Assembly: GCA_003254925.1 (NCBI GenBank)
Contig: QANZ01021649.1
Span: forward strand, 7,561 to 71,560
Length of the DNA: 64,000 nt
Reading direction: 5' to 3'
DNA from: Chamaecrista fasciculata
Taxonomy: Eukaryota > Streptophyta > Magnoliopsida > Fabales > Fabaceae
Under the pieces are notes generated by a model that did no database searches, was not told where the DNA came from, and saw only the letters and a list, made by a program, of their open reading frames with translations. How positions within the stretch are numbered: position 1 is the first letter of the stretch; every line of letters begins with the position of its first letter. Below are positions 21,850-33,374 of this stretch, one piece after another. Position numbers and translations under genes: made by a program.

Positions 21850-24800
21850 AAGGCGCTTAGCACTGTCTTACTAGTTCAGAACAAGGGAAAGGGTAAGGGA
21901 AAAGGAAAGAGGAAAGGAGACGCCGAGGTTGGTGGGACCAAGCCTGCGGCTAAGCCTAACCCACCGCCTGCCAAGAAAGCAAAGCCCAATAAGGATACAG
22001 TCTGTTTCTTCTGCCAAAAGCCGGGACACCGGAAGAGAAACTGTAAACTGTTCTTGGAAGATCTGAAGAAGAAGAAGAGCGAAGCCTCTACTTCAGGTAT
22101 CTTTGTTATAGGCGTTCACTTGTCTACTCCTACTACTTGGGTATTAGATACCGCTTTTGGTTCTCACATATGTACTAATGTGCAGGGGTTGAGAAGAAGT
22201 AGAAAGCTTAACAGAGGCAAGGTGGACCTACATGTGGGCAATGGAGCAAGAGTTGTTGTTGTTGCTGTAGGAACATACGAGCTAGTTTTGCCCACTGGGC
22301 TTATTTTGTCATTGAACAATTGTTATTATCTACCATCTCTTAGTTCTAACATTATTTCACTTTCTTATTTGGATAAGGAAGGATTTGTTTGTGTGAATGG
22401 AAATGGTAGATGTTCAATTTATAAGAATGAAGTGTTATATGCTTATGGTGATTTGCATGATAACCACTATATCTTAAAATTGGAACAAGAACATAATAAC
22501 GAAATCTATAACATTGATACGAAAAGGATTAAAACTAACGAGCCTAATCCTACATACCTTTGGCATTGTCGTTTAGGCCACATCAACGAGAAACGCCTAG
22601 AGAAGCTCCATAGAGATGGACTTCTAAGCTCATTTGATTTTGAATCATATGATGCTTGCGAATCTTGTCTACTTGGTAAAATGACAAAGGCGCCTTTCAT
22701 TGGGCGAGGTGAAAGGGCAACTGACTTGTTGGGGATCATACATAGTGATGTATGTGGACCCATGAGTATCAGTGCTAGAGGAGGTTACTCCTACTTCATT
22801 ACGTTCACTGACGACTTCAGTAGATATGGGTATATCTACCTGATGAAGCATAAGTCAGAGTCTTTTGACATGTTCAAAAGATTTCAGAATGAAGTAGAGA
22901 ACCAGCTTGACAAGAAAATCAAGATCCTACGATCAGATCGAGGAGGCGAGTATTTGAGTCAAGACTTCATTGATCATCTTAGTAGTTGTGGGATAGTCTC
23001 ACAGCTTACTCCACCTGGAACACCACAATGGAATGGTGTGTCTGAAAGGAAGAATCGAACGCTATTAGATATGGTTTGATCTATGATGAGTCAAACCGAT
23101 CTTCCGCCATCCTTTTGGGGGTACGCTCTAGAAGCTGCCGCTTTCACACTTAACCGTGTTCCGTCCAAGGCTGTTGAGAAGACACCATATGAGATATGGA
23201 ATGGGAGAAGTCCCATTATGTCTTACCTCAAGGTTTGGGGATGTGAAGTTTACGTTAAGCAGCAAGCTAACGATAAACTATCTCCAAAATCCCTCAAGTG
23301 TCTGATTGTAGGATACCCCAAGGAAACAAGGGGATACTATGTCTACTACCCAGCTGACAACAAAGTGTTTGTGGTCAGGAGTGAATACTTCTTGGAGAAG
23401 GATCTAGTTTCCAAAAGAAACAGTGGGAGTAAGATAGAGCTAGAAGAAGTTCAAGCTCCACAAGACACGCCAGAGGCGCAGACGAAAACTGGAGAAGTTC
23501 CGTAAGACGTTGTGGAAGCTCCTCCACAAACACAAGGACCTCGAAGGTCTGATAGAACACGTTTTCAGCAAGAGAGATATTACGAATTTCTCGTGACTGA
23601 AAACAAGGATGTGTTGCTCACGGAGCGTGGTGAACCCACCACCAATCAAGAGGCCATCGTAGATCCCAACTCAGAGAAATGGGTTGAAGCCATGAAGGCT
23701 GAGATGCAATCTATGTACGACAACAAGGTGTGGACCTTGGTCGCTCCACCTGAAGGGGTAAAACCCGTAGGGTGCAAGTGGGTTTTCAGGGAGAAAACCG
23801 ACATGGATGGCAACGTCAACGTCTTCATGGCGAGGCCGGTTGCGAAGGGATTTACGCAACGTCATGGTATAGACTATGACGAAACGTTTTCGCCTGTTGC
23901 AATGGCCAAGTCCATTAGGATCCTCCTTGCCATAGCTGCATATTATGACTATAAGATATGGCAAATGGATGTCAAAACAGCGTTCCTGAACGGAAGGCTG
24001 CCCGAGGATGTGTATATGATACAACCTGAGGGGTTTGTATGTCCTGAGGCACCAGACATGCTGTGCAAGCTTCAGAGATCCATTTATGGATTGAAGCAAG
24101 CATCTAGGAGTTGGAATCACCGTTTTGATGAAGTAGTCAAAGAGTTTGGCTTCTTGCAAAACTCTGACGAACCTTGTGTTTACAAGAAGGTTAGTGGGAG
24201 TACTATATTATTCTTGGTACTGTATGTCGATGACATACTACTCATTGGAAATGACGTTCCAACCTTAGAGATTATAAAATCCTGGTTAGGAAAATCTTTC
24301 TCAATGAAGGACTTGGGAGAAGCTGCCTATATCCTAGGCATTAAGATCTATAGAGATAGATCTAGGAGGCTTCTCGGATTGAGTCAGAGTACATACTTGG
24401 ATAAGGTATTGAAGAGGTTCAATATGCAGGAATCCAAGAAGGGTTTCGTCCCTATGAATCATGGATTGACCTTGAGCAAGAAACAGTGTCCGAAGACACT
24501 TGTTGAGCGAAGGCGCATGAGTGGAATTCCATATGCCTCGGCCATAGGATCCATCATGTATGCCATGTTATGTACTCGACCGGATGTGTCATTTGCCCTA
24601 AGTATGATGAGCCGATTCCAACAAGACCCTGGTGAGGATCATTGGATCGCTGTCAAGAATATCCTTAAGTACTTGAGAAGGACTAAGGATGAGTTCTTGG
24701 TGTACGGTGGAACTGATGAGGAGCTATGTGTAAGGGGTTACACAGATGCTAGTTTCCAAACTGAGCAAGTTGACTTTAAATCGCAGTCAGGATATGTGTT

Positions 24801-25208
24801 TCTCCTGAACAGTGGCAGCGTGAGCTGGAAGAGTTCCAAGCAGAGCACGATTGCTGATTCTACAACGGAGTCCAAGTATATTGCAGCATCGATGCGGCAA
24901 AGGAGGCTGTGTGGATTAGAAAGTTCATCTCTGAGCTTGGGGTGGTTCCGACCATTTCTGATCCCGTAACCCTGTATTGTGACAATAGTGGCGCTATTGC
25001 ACAAGCCAAGGAGCCACGGTCCCACCAGAGGACCAAACATATACTAAGACGTTTTCACCAAGTCAGGGAGATGATTGACAGGGGTGATGTAAAGATATGC
25101 AAGGTAGCAGGCGAGGACAACGTTGCTGATCCTCTGACTAAACCTCTTGCAAGGGTTATACATGAACGCCATGTATCGTCGATGGGGATTAGACACATTG
25201 ATCAGTGA
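21850..25208 (+). pseudogene. Copia gag-pol of J, part after solo LTR K
   Basis: The frame continues from gag with the CCHC knuckle (CFFCQKPGHRKRNC), the protease (D-T-A-F in place of D-T-A-C), HHCC zinc site and D-D-E integrase with an intact NGVSERKN, reverse transcriptase with YVDD, and RNase H. Lesions: TGA at 23077-23079 (a lost arginine codon in integrase), TAA at 23503-23505 (CAA to TAA), and a one-base deletion near 24890 in the AASDA stretch of RNase H, after which the frame resumes to a stop at 25206-25208. Apart from these it is close to A throughout, so it is a fairly young dead copy. Confidence 0.92.
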
Positions 25209-25249
25209 ACCTAGAGTAGGAAGAGATAGATTAATGATTGTACCCTAGT

Positions 25250-25262
25250 GCAAGTGGGAGTC
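25250..25262 (+). other. Polypurine tract of J
   Basis: GCAAGTGGGAGTC lies directly before the 3' LTR and is the uninterrupted form of the tract seen in A. Confidence 0.8.
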
Positions 25263-27637
25263 TGTTGGAGATTGTGCCCTAGGGCCAATCGTTTTATGTA
25301 AATATGTTGTGAACATATTATTAATTTATGGAAGATAAATTAATAAGTTATCATGTTATTAGCATGTTTACTATGATAACATCCATGATTAATTATGAGA
25401 TAATTAATCTAAATTTGTCCCTGGCCGATTATTTTTGTGGGAACAAAAATGAACTAAGACCAGCATGACCTCGGTGCATGAGAGCACGCACTAGGTGCTG
25501 GGACGAGAGTCATGGTGCAATTACGTAAGGTGGTTACGAGTTGCTGAACTGACCCGGAGAGTCCTGCATGGGTTTAGTCATCAGCTTGCCTCTCCTGGTA
25601 CGCCTGTAGAGATGCCTTAGACCTGAGGTAATCATTATTCCGGCGTTGCAGTTGTCAGACTTTGGCTTAGTCTAACGCTGCCCGTAACAGGGTAGTCATA
25701 AGGGCTAAGTACGGGTCTGGTTGATTGCATTGCTGTGGAATGTGGATTGAGCAAAATGGGATTTTGTCCCTCACTAGATGAGAGATATCTAACTGGCGCC
25801 CTCGATGAGTCTGTCCAGGAAAAAGAGTGGCCACTCAAGAATTGGGACTTACTCAGGGAATCGAGAAAGTTGTGGTTTGGATTATGGATGACTTTCCTGT
25901 GCCCAATCCATGACGAAGATATCGTAGGACAATCGGATCTCTGACACGGAGGTACTGAGGTTAAGTCGTTTTAGTAAAAACGATAACTCACGTGTTTTGG
26001 GTAGTTGTGATGGCTTGCTAGAGTCCGCTAACGACTTGTAGGTCATGGGGATGCCCTGCTGCCAACTTCACGTGGGGCCTGCTGGGTCACACACGAGCAG
26101 GAACAGAACACCATTTGAAAGGGACACGAATTAGGGTTAATTCGTGGGTCACGCGAGTGACACGATTTAAGACACAGAGGAAATGTCTGGGACATTATGT
26201 CTTGTCTTAATTAATCTACAGATGACATATTTAGATTTGTGGGACAATTTTAAATATAAATAATTGTTTATATAATTAATGAGATTAATTATTAACAATT
26301 TAAATATTAGGAAATTAATTCAGATAATGTTCCTAAGAGTTAGGAAATTATTGAATTATAAAATGAGTAAACTACCAAATTGGTCCCTGAATTATTGGCT
26401 CGCTGACAGATTGGTCCCCGAATTTATGAAATTGACAAATAGGTCCCCGAATTTTTCTAACGAGTCAAATAGGTCCCCGAATTTTTCTAACGTTAGTCAA
26501 ATAGGTCCCCAAATAACATGCACAGAAGGACCTATTTGACAAATGTTAGAAAAATTCGGGGACCTATTTGACTCGTTATAAAAATTTAGGGACTTATTTG
26601 TCAATTTCCTAAATTCGGGGACCAATCTGTCAGCGAGCCAATAATCCAGGGACCAATTTAGTAGTTTACTCATTATAAAATTCCTAAATAAATAAAGAGG
26701 GTGGCGCCTCTAAGGGATTATTTGGATAAATAAAAGAGTTTTATTAATTCAAATAATAAGTTTGAATTCAAAAGATTTGATGGAGAGTTCAAAATATTTG
26801 AATTCAAAAGATTTGTGAAGATCTCATCTCAGAATCTTTGGTGAATCAAAAATAAGGAAAGTTTTTTATTTATAAAATTCCAAGGAAAAGGGGAGAGTGA
26901 GATGGCGCCATCTTGGTGGGTCCCATTGGGAGATTTGATCTCTCATTTGATTCTCCAAGATTGCAATTTGAATTTAAGTATAATATTAAGGTAATATTAT
27001 AATTATAAATTCAAGTCTTAAAATAATTATATTATCAGAATATCTTTATTTTAGGAATAATTAAATCACCAAATTTTATTCTATAAATATATGGGCAAGT
27101 CGACTTGCCCCATAATTGTCTGACAAGCAATTTTATGCAACCCTAATTTGGTTTTCCTCCTAAGAGTTAGAGAGAGAAAATATTCCTTTGCACACACAAG
27201 AGAGAAAGTCGACTTTCTATAAGAGTTAGAGAATTTCGACTTAAGCTCTAGAATTAGGGTTTGTGAGAGAAGAATAGACAAGAAGGAGTTCTTGTGGGGG
27301 GATTCTTCTAAGCGCCACCTCAATTGCTGGTTCAAGAAGGAGTTCTTGAAGTCAGAGGTCTGTAGATTGGTCCCTGATTCTTTTGGAGAAAAGAATTGGA
27401 GGCTAGCACCTCGGTGTTCAAAGAAACTATTCGTGTGGATTACTAGCAGAGGGAGAACGCTGGGAGTGGGCTCCGTGGAACTCGCCTTGTTCAACTATCA
27501 GATTGAAATTCGTGTGGTATAACACTAACCAAAAGTTTTAAATTCTGCTAGCGGATCCGTTCGGGAATCATAGGACCTAGGCGTTTTAATTATTTTATTT
27601 TTGCTTCCACTGCCTTAGGCGCCTAGGTTTCCCAACA
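25263..27637 (+). repeat. 3' LTR of J (holds a MITE)
   Basis: The LTR runs from TGTTGGAG to CCCAACA. It is 2375 bp with the 309-bp MITE inserted near 26364, and about 2058 bp without it. TCTATAAATATATG near 27080 and a perfect 18-bp palindrome (27093-27110) form the promoter. Confidence 0.95.
26364..26672. mobile_element. Foldback MITE, 309 bp
   Basis: A nearly complete inverted repeat starts TGAGTAAACTACC and ends with the complementary TAGTTTACTCA. The arms are about 145 bases and carry repeated ATAGGTCCCCGAATTTTTCTAAC-type units. It is flanked by a direct duplication of TTATAAAA (8 bp; 10 bp if the terminal bases are counted differently). The empty site is visible in J's 5' LTR near 14550. 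Long arms and an 8-10-bp duplication suggest a Mutator- or hAT-type non-autonomous DNA element; it encodes nothing. Confidence 0.88.
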
Positions 27638-27642
27638 CTTCT

Positions 27643-27977
27643 ATGCGCCACTTTTGCTGAAATTGGATTCAAGAAGGAGTTCCTGAATTCAAGGGCTGTA
27701 GATTGGTCCCTAGTTCTTTTGGAGAAAAGAACTGAAGGCTAGGACCTCGGTGTTCGAAGAAACTGTTCGTGTGGATTACTGGCAGAGGGAGAACGCTGGG
27801 AGTGGGCTCCTTGGACACGCCTTGTACAACCATCAGATTGAAACTCTTGAGGTATGCCACTATCTAAAAGTTTTAAATTCTGCTAGCGGATCCGTTCGGG
27901 AATTCTAGGACCTAGGCGCTATTTTGTTTTAATTTTATTTTGGCTTCCGCTGCGTTAGGCGCCTAGGATTCCCAACA
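27643..27977 (+). repeat. 3' LTR of A, right part
   Basis: After J's second CTTCT copy, the LTR resumes at ATGCGCCAC and runs to GGATTCCCAACA. It is followed by GTTTA, the second copy of A's target duplication. This stretch aligns with the end of A's 5' LTR (about 5808-6142). Confidence 0.95.
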
Positions 27978-28201
27978 GTTTACACATGTAAAACCTTCCT
28001 TATCCAAATAAGAAAGGGAAATAATGTTTGAACTCAATGAAGGTACATAATAATAATTATTCAAAATAAAAATAAGCAAGAGGGCAAAACAAGCTCATAT
28101 GTCCAGCTTTCTACTGTCTCTAAGACCCTGCACATTTGTACAAATGGGAGAACCACATGCTGTATCTAATACCCAAGTGGTTAAAGTAGACAAGTGAACA
28201 T
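27978..28201 (-). pseudogene. Protease remnant of element D
   Basis: Read on the minus strand this holds the VQGL and YVPS/LSYLDKEGF stretches of the copia protease region with many small deletions and no usable frame. It continues the D sequence interrupted by A at 2113. Confidence 0.7.
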
Positions 28202-29068
28202 CTATAACAAAGATACCTGAAGTAGAGACTTCACCGCTATTCTACTTCTTTTGATCTTCCAAATACAATTTGCAATTCCTCTTCCAGTGTCCTGGCTTTT
28301 GGCAGAAAAAGTAGATTGCATCTTTGTGGGCTTCGCCTTCTTGGCAGGTTTAGGCTTGTCCCCTGGCTTGGTCTCACCAACCGGGGCTTTACCCTTCCTC
28401 TTCCCTTTGCCCATCCCTTTCCCCTGGTTTTTCTGAACCATCAAGATTGCACTAGGCGCCTTTTTAATGGATGCCTCAACAGTCTTGAGCATCCCATGCA
28501 GTTCAGAAATCGATTTCTACATTCTATTCATGTTGAAGTTCATGACAAACTGGTCATAACTACTAGGCAGCGAGTTTAGGATCAAATCCAACGCAATCTC
28601 TGGAGTAATGGGAAATCCCAGCCTACTAAGGTGATCTATGTACCCCTTCATCTTCAAGACGTGGGTACTAATGGATGCACCTTCAGCCATCTTGCAAGAG
28701 TGTAGAGCCTTAGTGGTCTCATACCTCTCTTGCCTAGCCTGTTGCTGGAACATTTCCTTGAGATGCGTGACCATCTCATAGGCCGTCAACATTTCCAAGT
28801 TCTTTTGCAACTCTGGTACCATTGTGGCTAGCATCAGGCAAGCAACGTCCACAGAGTCATTGAACTGCTTCTCGTAAGCAGTTCTTTGAGCTCTTGGAGC
28901 GTCGTTGGCACGCTCTTCAGGGGGAGGGTTTTCTACGACATAAAACTTCGTTTCTGGGGTGAGAACAATTCTCAAATTACGAAACCAGTCAAGGAAGTTT
29001 GTCCCATTCAACTTATCCTTCTCAAGGATAGATCGCAGTGATAACGCTGAAATTATATTGTTTGCCAT
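28202..29068 (-). pseudogene. Copia gag of element D
   Basis: On the minus strand gag starts at the ATG at 29068 (MANNIISALSLRS) and reads through the UBN2-type domain to FNMNRM, where a TAG stops it at about 28517. The same frame continues to a lysine-rich linker and then shifts just before the zinc knuckle, which reads out of frame as KMQSTFSAKSQDTG. The promoter-side LTR and a damaged primer site lie at higher coordinates. It is non-functional. Confidence 0.88.
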
Positions 29069-30578
29069 GATTCTACAATTAAGAATTGAAAGTTAATTAG
29101 AAAAATGTCCACCATTTTATAAAACCCAGAAAAATTTTTATTAGTGCCTAAGATCCATATTTCACCAAAGTTTATCTTCGCTTGGGCGATAATGCAACCT
29201 TAGGTTATTTAGGTAGGTAGCTCTTTACCAATCACATCTCATGTGACTGTTAGATCTTTATGGGCCCGTATCAATCGTAGGTAACTCTTTACCAATCGTA
29301 TGATACATATTATGGCATGTTTATCACATCTAATGCCTTGAGGTCCAAATCCGATTTGATAACCCCATTAAGTCACACAATAAAACTCGTAAATAGTCAG
29401 GCTCAAAACAACGTGGCGAAAGCCCAACCCTATATCATCAAGGCCCACTAAACACGTGTAGCTTGGGCTCTCACCGCATCCAATAAACCAAGATTTCAAT
29501 AAGGCATTGCGTTGAATCTTCCATTCATCCGTGTCTCCTCAAGATAAAATTAGATACGTGTAGCTTGGGCTATCACCGGTCCACAATGATCAAGATTTTA
29601 ACACGGTGTTTTATTGATGGCATTAAAACTTAAGATTTTATAAGGGTTCAATTTTAAATTCAATTTTGGTTCAATTTTAAATCCAATTGTAAAATTAAAC
29701 GAGTGTGCCAAGTGTTTATCCCCATGTATCATATACATATAAACACATGCACGAATTTTGTATCTCATACAAAATCCTGCGCTCGTATCGTGTACGTGGT
29801 TGTGGGTAAATATATAAAACTGGCATGTTAAAACGCGACCCCCTAATCATGCATCTAGCGCTAATTTGCATCACATACAAAAATTAAACGCAGAAAAAGA
29901 CTATGTTCAGATATGGCTCATCTACCCTAAATTCCCTCAAGCCAATGAGAGAATTTTCTCAAAAAAGAAAAATTACATTGGGAAACCTCATTTGAACATA
30001 TGAGGGGAGTGAGATGAGAAAAGAAATTTTACATCCAGAATTTAGGGAGACGACACGCATGCCGTATTTACCAAAATAAGACCTAGAGCCATAACTAACA
30101 CCATACTTAAACATACATGAACAATTCATATATATATATATATTGAATCAACATTCAACAACACACAAAAAAAAAACGTTTATGATTGTGTTAATTAGGG
30201 TTTGTGCAATTAACATGCCTTTCTGGGACAAATAAGTCTTGCATCAATAATTCAAGATTTCAAGAAATTGAATTCATTGACCCAAAAATTATAAATTCAA
30301 AATTTACAATTTTCGGTCACCCTACAATAAAATAATGAAAACAATTTTAATTAAAAAACACAGGGTTTGGGCCAAGACCTAAAGTTTTCAAGAAAAATTT
30401 TAATCAATCAAATTGATTACCTTATGTATCAAATACATAAATTTGCACCATTTTAGATCCGGTTAAAACGTGTGGTGGAAAAACGCAAGATTTGAGCAAA
30501 CCGAATGAAAAACGGTAAACATACAAACATACATCAACATGTATATTCACAAAACTAGCATAAACACATTGATAGCCT
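29069..30578 (-). other. Untranslated leader of D
   Basis: This non-coding leader aligns in reverse with the leaders of A, C and F. It holds the three-hairpin array (29178-29576), several GTAT-N3-ATAC dyads near 29730-29800, and no coding frame. Confidence 0.8.
29178..29576 (-). other. Three-hairpin leader array of D, compensated stem
   Basis: The hairpins lie at 29558-29576, 29456-29474 and 29178-29189, read on the minus strand. The loop is CCAA in all three. The first has stem TAGC/GCTA where other elements have TCGC/GCGA, so both sides changed and pairing is kept; the second (GAGC/GCTA) is half changed; the third keeps TCGC/GCGA. They lie about 508, 406 and 121 bases before the gag ATG. 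Confidence 0.7.
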
Positions 30579-30591
30579 GGCTGTTATACCA
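30579..30591 (-). other. Decayed primer binding site of D
   Basis: On the minus strand the site reads TGGTATAACAGCC, where the family standard is TGGTATCAGAGCC. It is next to the LTR end at 30593. Confidence 0.75.
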
Positions 30592-30592
30592 C

Positions 30593-31306
30593 TGTTGGAG
30601 ATTATAGAGCGAGCGGAGCGGAAAAAGGTGCAAAATTAAAATTTTCGCAAAAACTAATAATCTCCACCCAGGATCCACTATTGGTGTTTATACCAGCGAG
30701 AGAAGAAGTTTACCTAAATCAAACGGTTGCTTTGAAATTTGTGCGATTCAAAGAAGTCCACGGGCTCGTGTCCTTCCTCGGCCGGTGATCCACACGAATA
30801 GTTTGGCAGATACCAGGTGCTAGCCTCCAAACTCTTCTCCAAGAGATCGTGGGACCCGATCTACAATCTTGGAATTCCAAGAACACTTCTTGAAATCCAA
30901 GGACCAAAGTGGCGCACGCTAGAGATGAACAAAGAACAACTTTCTTGGCGCCTCTCTCCTTCTCTCTCACCAAAACGCCTCCAAAAGCCTAAGTTTTAAG
31001 GTTAGTTGAACTTCCCTATTCTCTCCTCAAGATAGGCGACTTTTGGCACTATTTTTTTTTTGGGCTAGGGTTTTAGGCGAGTTTGGTGACTATACATATA
31101 GTCTCACTCTCTTGAAAAAAGGGAATTAATAATCAAGAAATTGGGATTCCCCAAATCTTGATTATAATATTACACTAATATTATAATTCAAGAATAATAG
31201 GCAATCTTTATTTGAATTTCAAGATCATATCTTGAAATCCAAATCTTGAAAGCACACTTCCCATTGGTCAGAGTGAGTCAGGAGGATTTGGATTCTTAAT
31301 TAAAAT
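30593..31306 (-). repeat. 5' LTR of D, proximal part
   Basis: On the plus strand it begins TGTTGGAGATTATAGAG, which is the 3' end of the LTR on D's own strand. It shows reversed family landmarks such as CACACGAATAG and GGTGCTAGCCTCC. It is diverged from the A/C/J LTRs, in line with greater age. Element C interrupts it after AAAAT (31302-31306). Confidence 0.8.
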
Positions 31307-33360
31307 TGTTGGAGATTGTGCCCTAGGGCCAGTCATTTTATGTGTAAATATGTTTTGAACATATTATTAATTTATGGAGATAAATTAATGTGTTATCATA
31401 TTATTAGCATGTTTACTATGATAGCGTCCATGATTAATTATGAGATAATTAATCTAAATTTGTCCCTGGTCAATTGTTTTCGTGGGAGCGAAAATGAACT
31501 AAGACCAGCATGACCTCGGTGCATAGAGATGCATGCACTAGATGCTGGGACGAGAGTCATGGTGCAATTACGTAAGGGGTTACGAGTTGCTGGACTGACT
31601 CGGAGAGTCCTGCATGGGTTTAGTCATCAGCTTGCCTCTCCTGTACACCTGTCGCGATGCCTTAGACCTGAGGTCATCATTATTCCGGCGTTGTAATTGT
31701 CAGACTTTGGCTTAGTCTAACGCTGCCCATAACAGGGTAGTCATAAGGGCTAAGTACGGGTTTGGTTGATTGCCGTGCTGAGGAATGTGGATTGGCCAAG
31801 ATGGGATTTTGTCCCTCATTAAACGAGAGATATCTAACTGGCGCCCTCGATGAGTCTATCCAGGGAAAAGAGTGGCCACTCAGGAAATTGGGACTTATTG
31901 AGGGAATCGAGAAAGTTGAGGTTTGGATTATGGATGACTTTCCTGTGGCTAATCCATGACTCACGTGTTAACTCACGTGTTTGACATGGTAATACTAAGG
32001 TTAAGTCGGTTTTGGTAAAAACGATAACTCACGTGTTTTGGGTAGTTGTGATGGCTTGCTAGAGTCTGCTCACGACTTGTAGGTCATGGAGATGACTTGC
32101 TGCCAACTTCACGTGGGGCCTGCTAGGTCACACACGAGCAGGAACAGGACACCGTTTAAAAGGGACACAAATTAGGGTTAATTCGTGGGTCGCTCCGGTG
32201 GCACGATTTAAGACACAGCAGAATGTCTGGGACATTGAGTCTAGTCTTAATTGATCTACAGATGTGGAATATTTAAAATTGTGGGACAAGTTTGAATATA
32301 ATAATTGTTAAATGATTAATGGAGATTAATTATTTACAATTAAAATATTAGGAAAAAAAATAATTCAGATAAGGTTCCTAAAAGTTAGGAAATTATTGAA
32401 TTATAAAATTCCCCAATATTATTATTGAGGGTGGCGCCTCTTTTGGATTGTTTGGATAAATAAAATTGTTTTATTAATTCAAATAATAAGTTTGAATTCA
32501 AAAGATTTGATGGAGATATCAAAAGATTTGATTCAAATAGATTTGGTGAGATCTCCTCTCAGTATCTTTGGTGAATCATGAATTAAGAAAGTTTTTGATT
32601 CATAAAATTCCAAGATAAAATTGAGGGAGTTAGGCGCATAGCTTGGTGGGTCCCAAGGTGAGATTTGATCTCTCATTTGATTCTCCAAGATTGCATTTTG
32701 AATTTAAATTGAAATATTAAGGTAATATTTTAATTGTAAATTCAAGTCCTAAAATAATTATATTGTCAGAATATCATGATTTTAGGAATATTAAATCACC
32801 AAATATTTTGTCTATAAATAAGGGGGCAAGTCGACTTGCCCCACACACAAGCATTCTAACCCTAGCTTTGATTTTCTTCCTCCTTGTAGAGAGAGAGAAA
32901 ATCGCACCTTTGCACCCATAGAGAGAGAAAGTCGATTTCTCTAAGAGTTAGAGAAAATCAACTTGACTCCATAACTAGGGTTTGTGAGAGAAGAAAAGGC
33001 AAGAAGGAGTTCTTGTGGGGGGTTTCTTCTGTGCGCCACCTTGTTGCTGTTTCAAGAAGGAGTTCTTGAGTTCAGAGTTCTGTAGATTGGTCCCTGGTTC
33101 TTTTGGAGAAAAGAACGGAAGGCTAGCACCTTGGTGTCCGAGAAACTGTTCGTGTGGATCACCGGCAGAGAGAGAACACTGAGAGTGGATTCCTTGCACA
33201 CGCCTTGTACAACCAGCCGATTGAAACTCGTGAGGTATACCACTATCTAATAGTTTTAAATTCTGCTAGCGGATCCGTTCGGGAATTCTAGGACCTAGGC
33301 GCTTTTAATTTTTAATTTTTTTCTTGCTTCCGCTGCGTTAGGCGCCTAGGATTCCCAACA
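31307..33360 (+). repeat. 5' LTR of C
   Basis: This is a 2054-bp LTR from TGTTGGAG to ATTCCCAACA. Near 31957-31980 a patch of repeated ACTCACGTGT replaces the CCAAGATATCGTAGGAC sequence found in the 3' LTR; the patch copies a nearby sequence. Confidence 0.96.
32813..32842 (+). promoter_or_regulatory. TATA box plus 20-bp palindrome in C's 5' LTR
   Basis: TATAAATA at 32813-32820 is followed two bases later by a perfect 20-bp palindrome (32823-32842) centred on GTCGAC. Transcription would start near 32844, so the palindrome fills the space between TATA box and start. Confidence 0.65.
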
Positions 33361-33361
33361 G

Positions 33362-33374
33362 CGGTATCAAAGCC
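33362..33374 (+). other. Mutated primer binding site of C
   Basis: The site reads CGGTATCAAAGCC, two changes from the TGGTATCAGAGCC of A and J. The first base lost would weaken pairing with the tRNA 3' end. Confidence 0.85.

Larger units (their letters stand above)
13453..27637 (+). mobile_element. Ty1/copia element J, nested in A's 3' LTR
   Basis: J is complete from LTR to LTR and is flanked by CTTCT at 13448-13452 and 27638-27642. Its LTRs (2059 bp, and about 2058 bp once the MITE and its duplicated bases are removed) begin alike with TGTTGGAG and share the family variant CAATCGTTTTATG. The internal region holds an assembly gap, a gag interrupted by solo LTR K, and a pol with stops and a frameshift. 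It inserted after A, because it splits A's LTR. Confidence 0.95.
2114..27977 (+). mobile_element. Ty1/copia element A, complete but interrupted
   Basis: The element has two LTRs, an iMet primer site, a leader, one continuous gag-pol frame and a polypurine tract. It is flanked by the 5-bp duplication GTTTA (2109-2113 and 27978-27982). Both LTRs are interrupted: the left by solo LTR B, the right by element J with its own nested insertions. With the insertions removed, the LTRs are about 1.98 kb (left) and 2.07 kb (right). The order PR-INT-RT-RH places it in Ty1/copia. Lineage assignment would need a reverse-transcriptase phylogeny. Confidence 0.95.
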
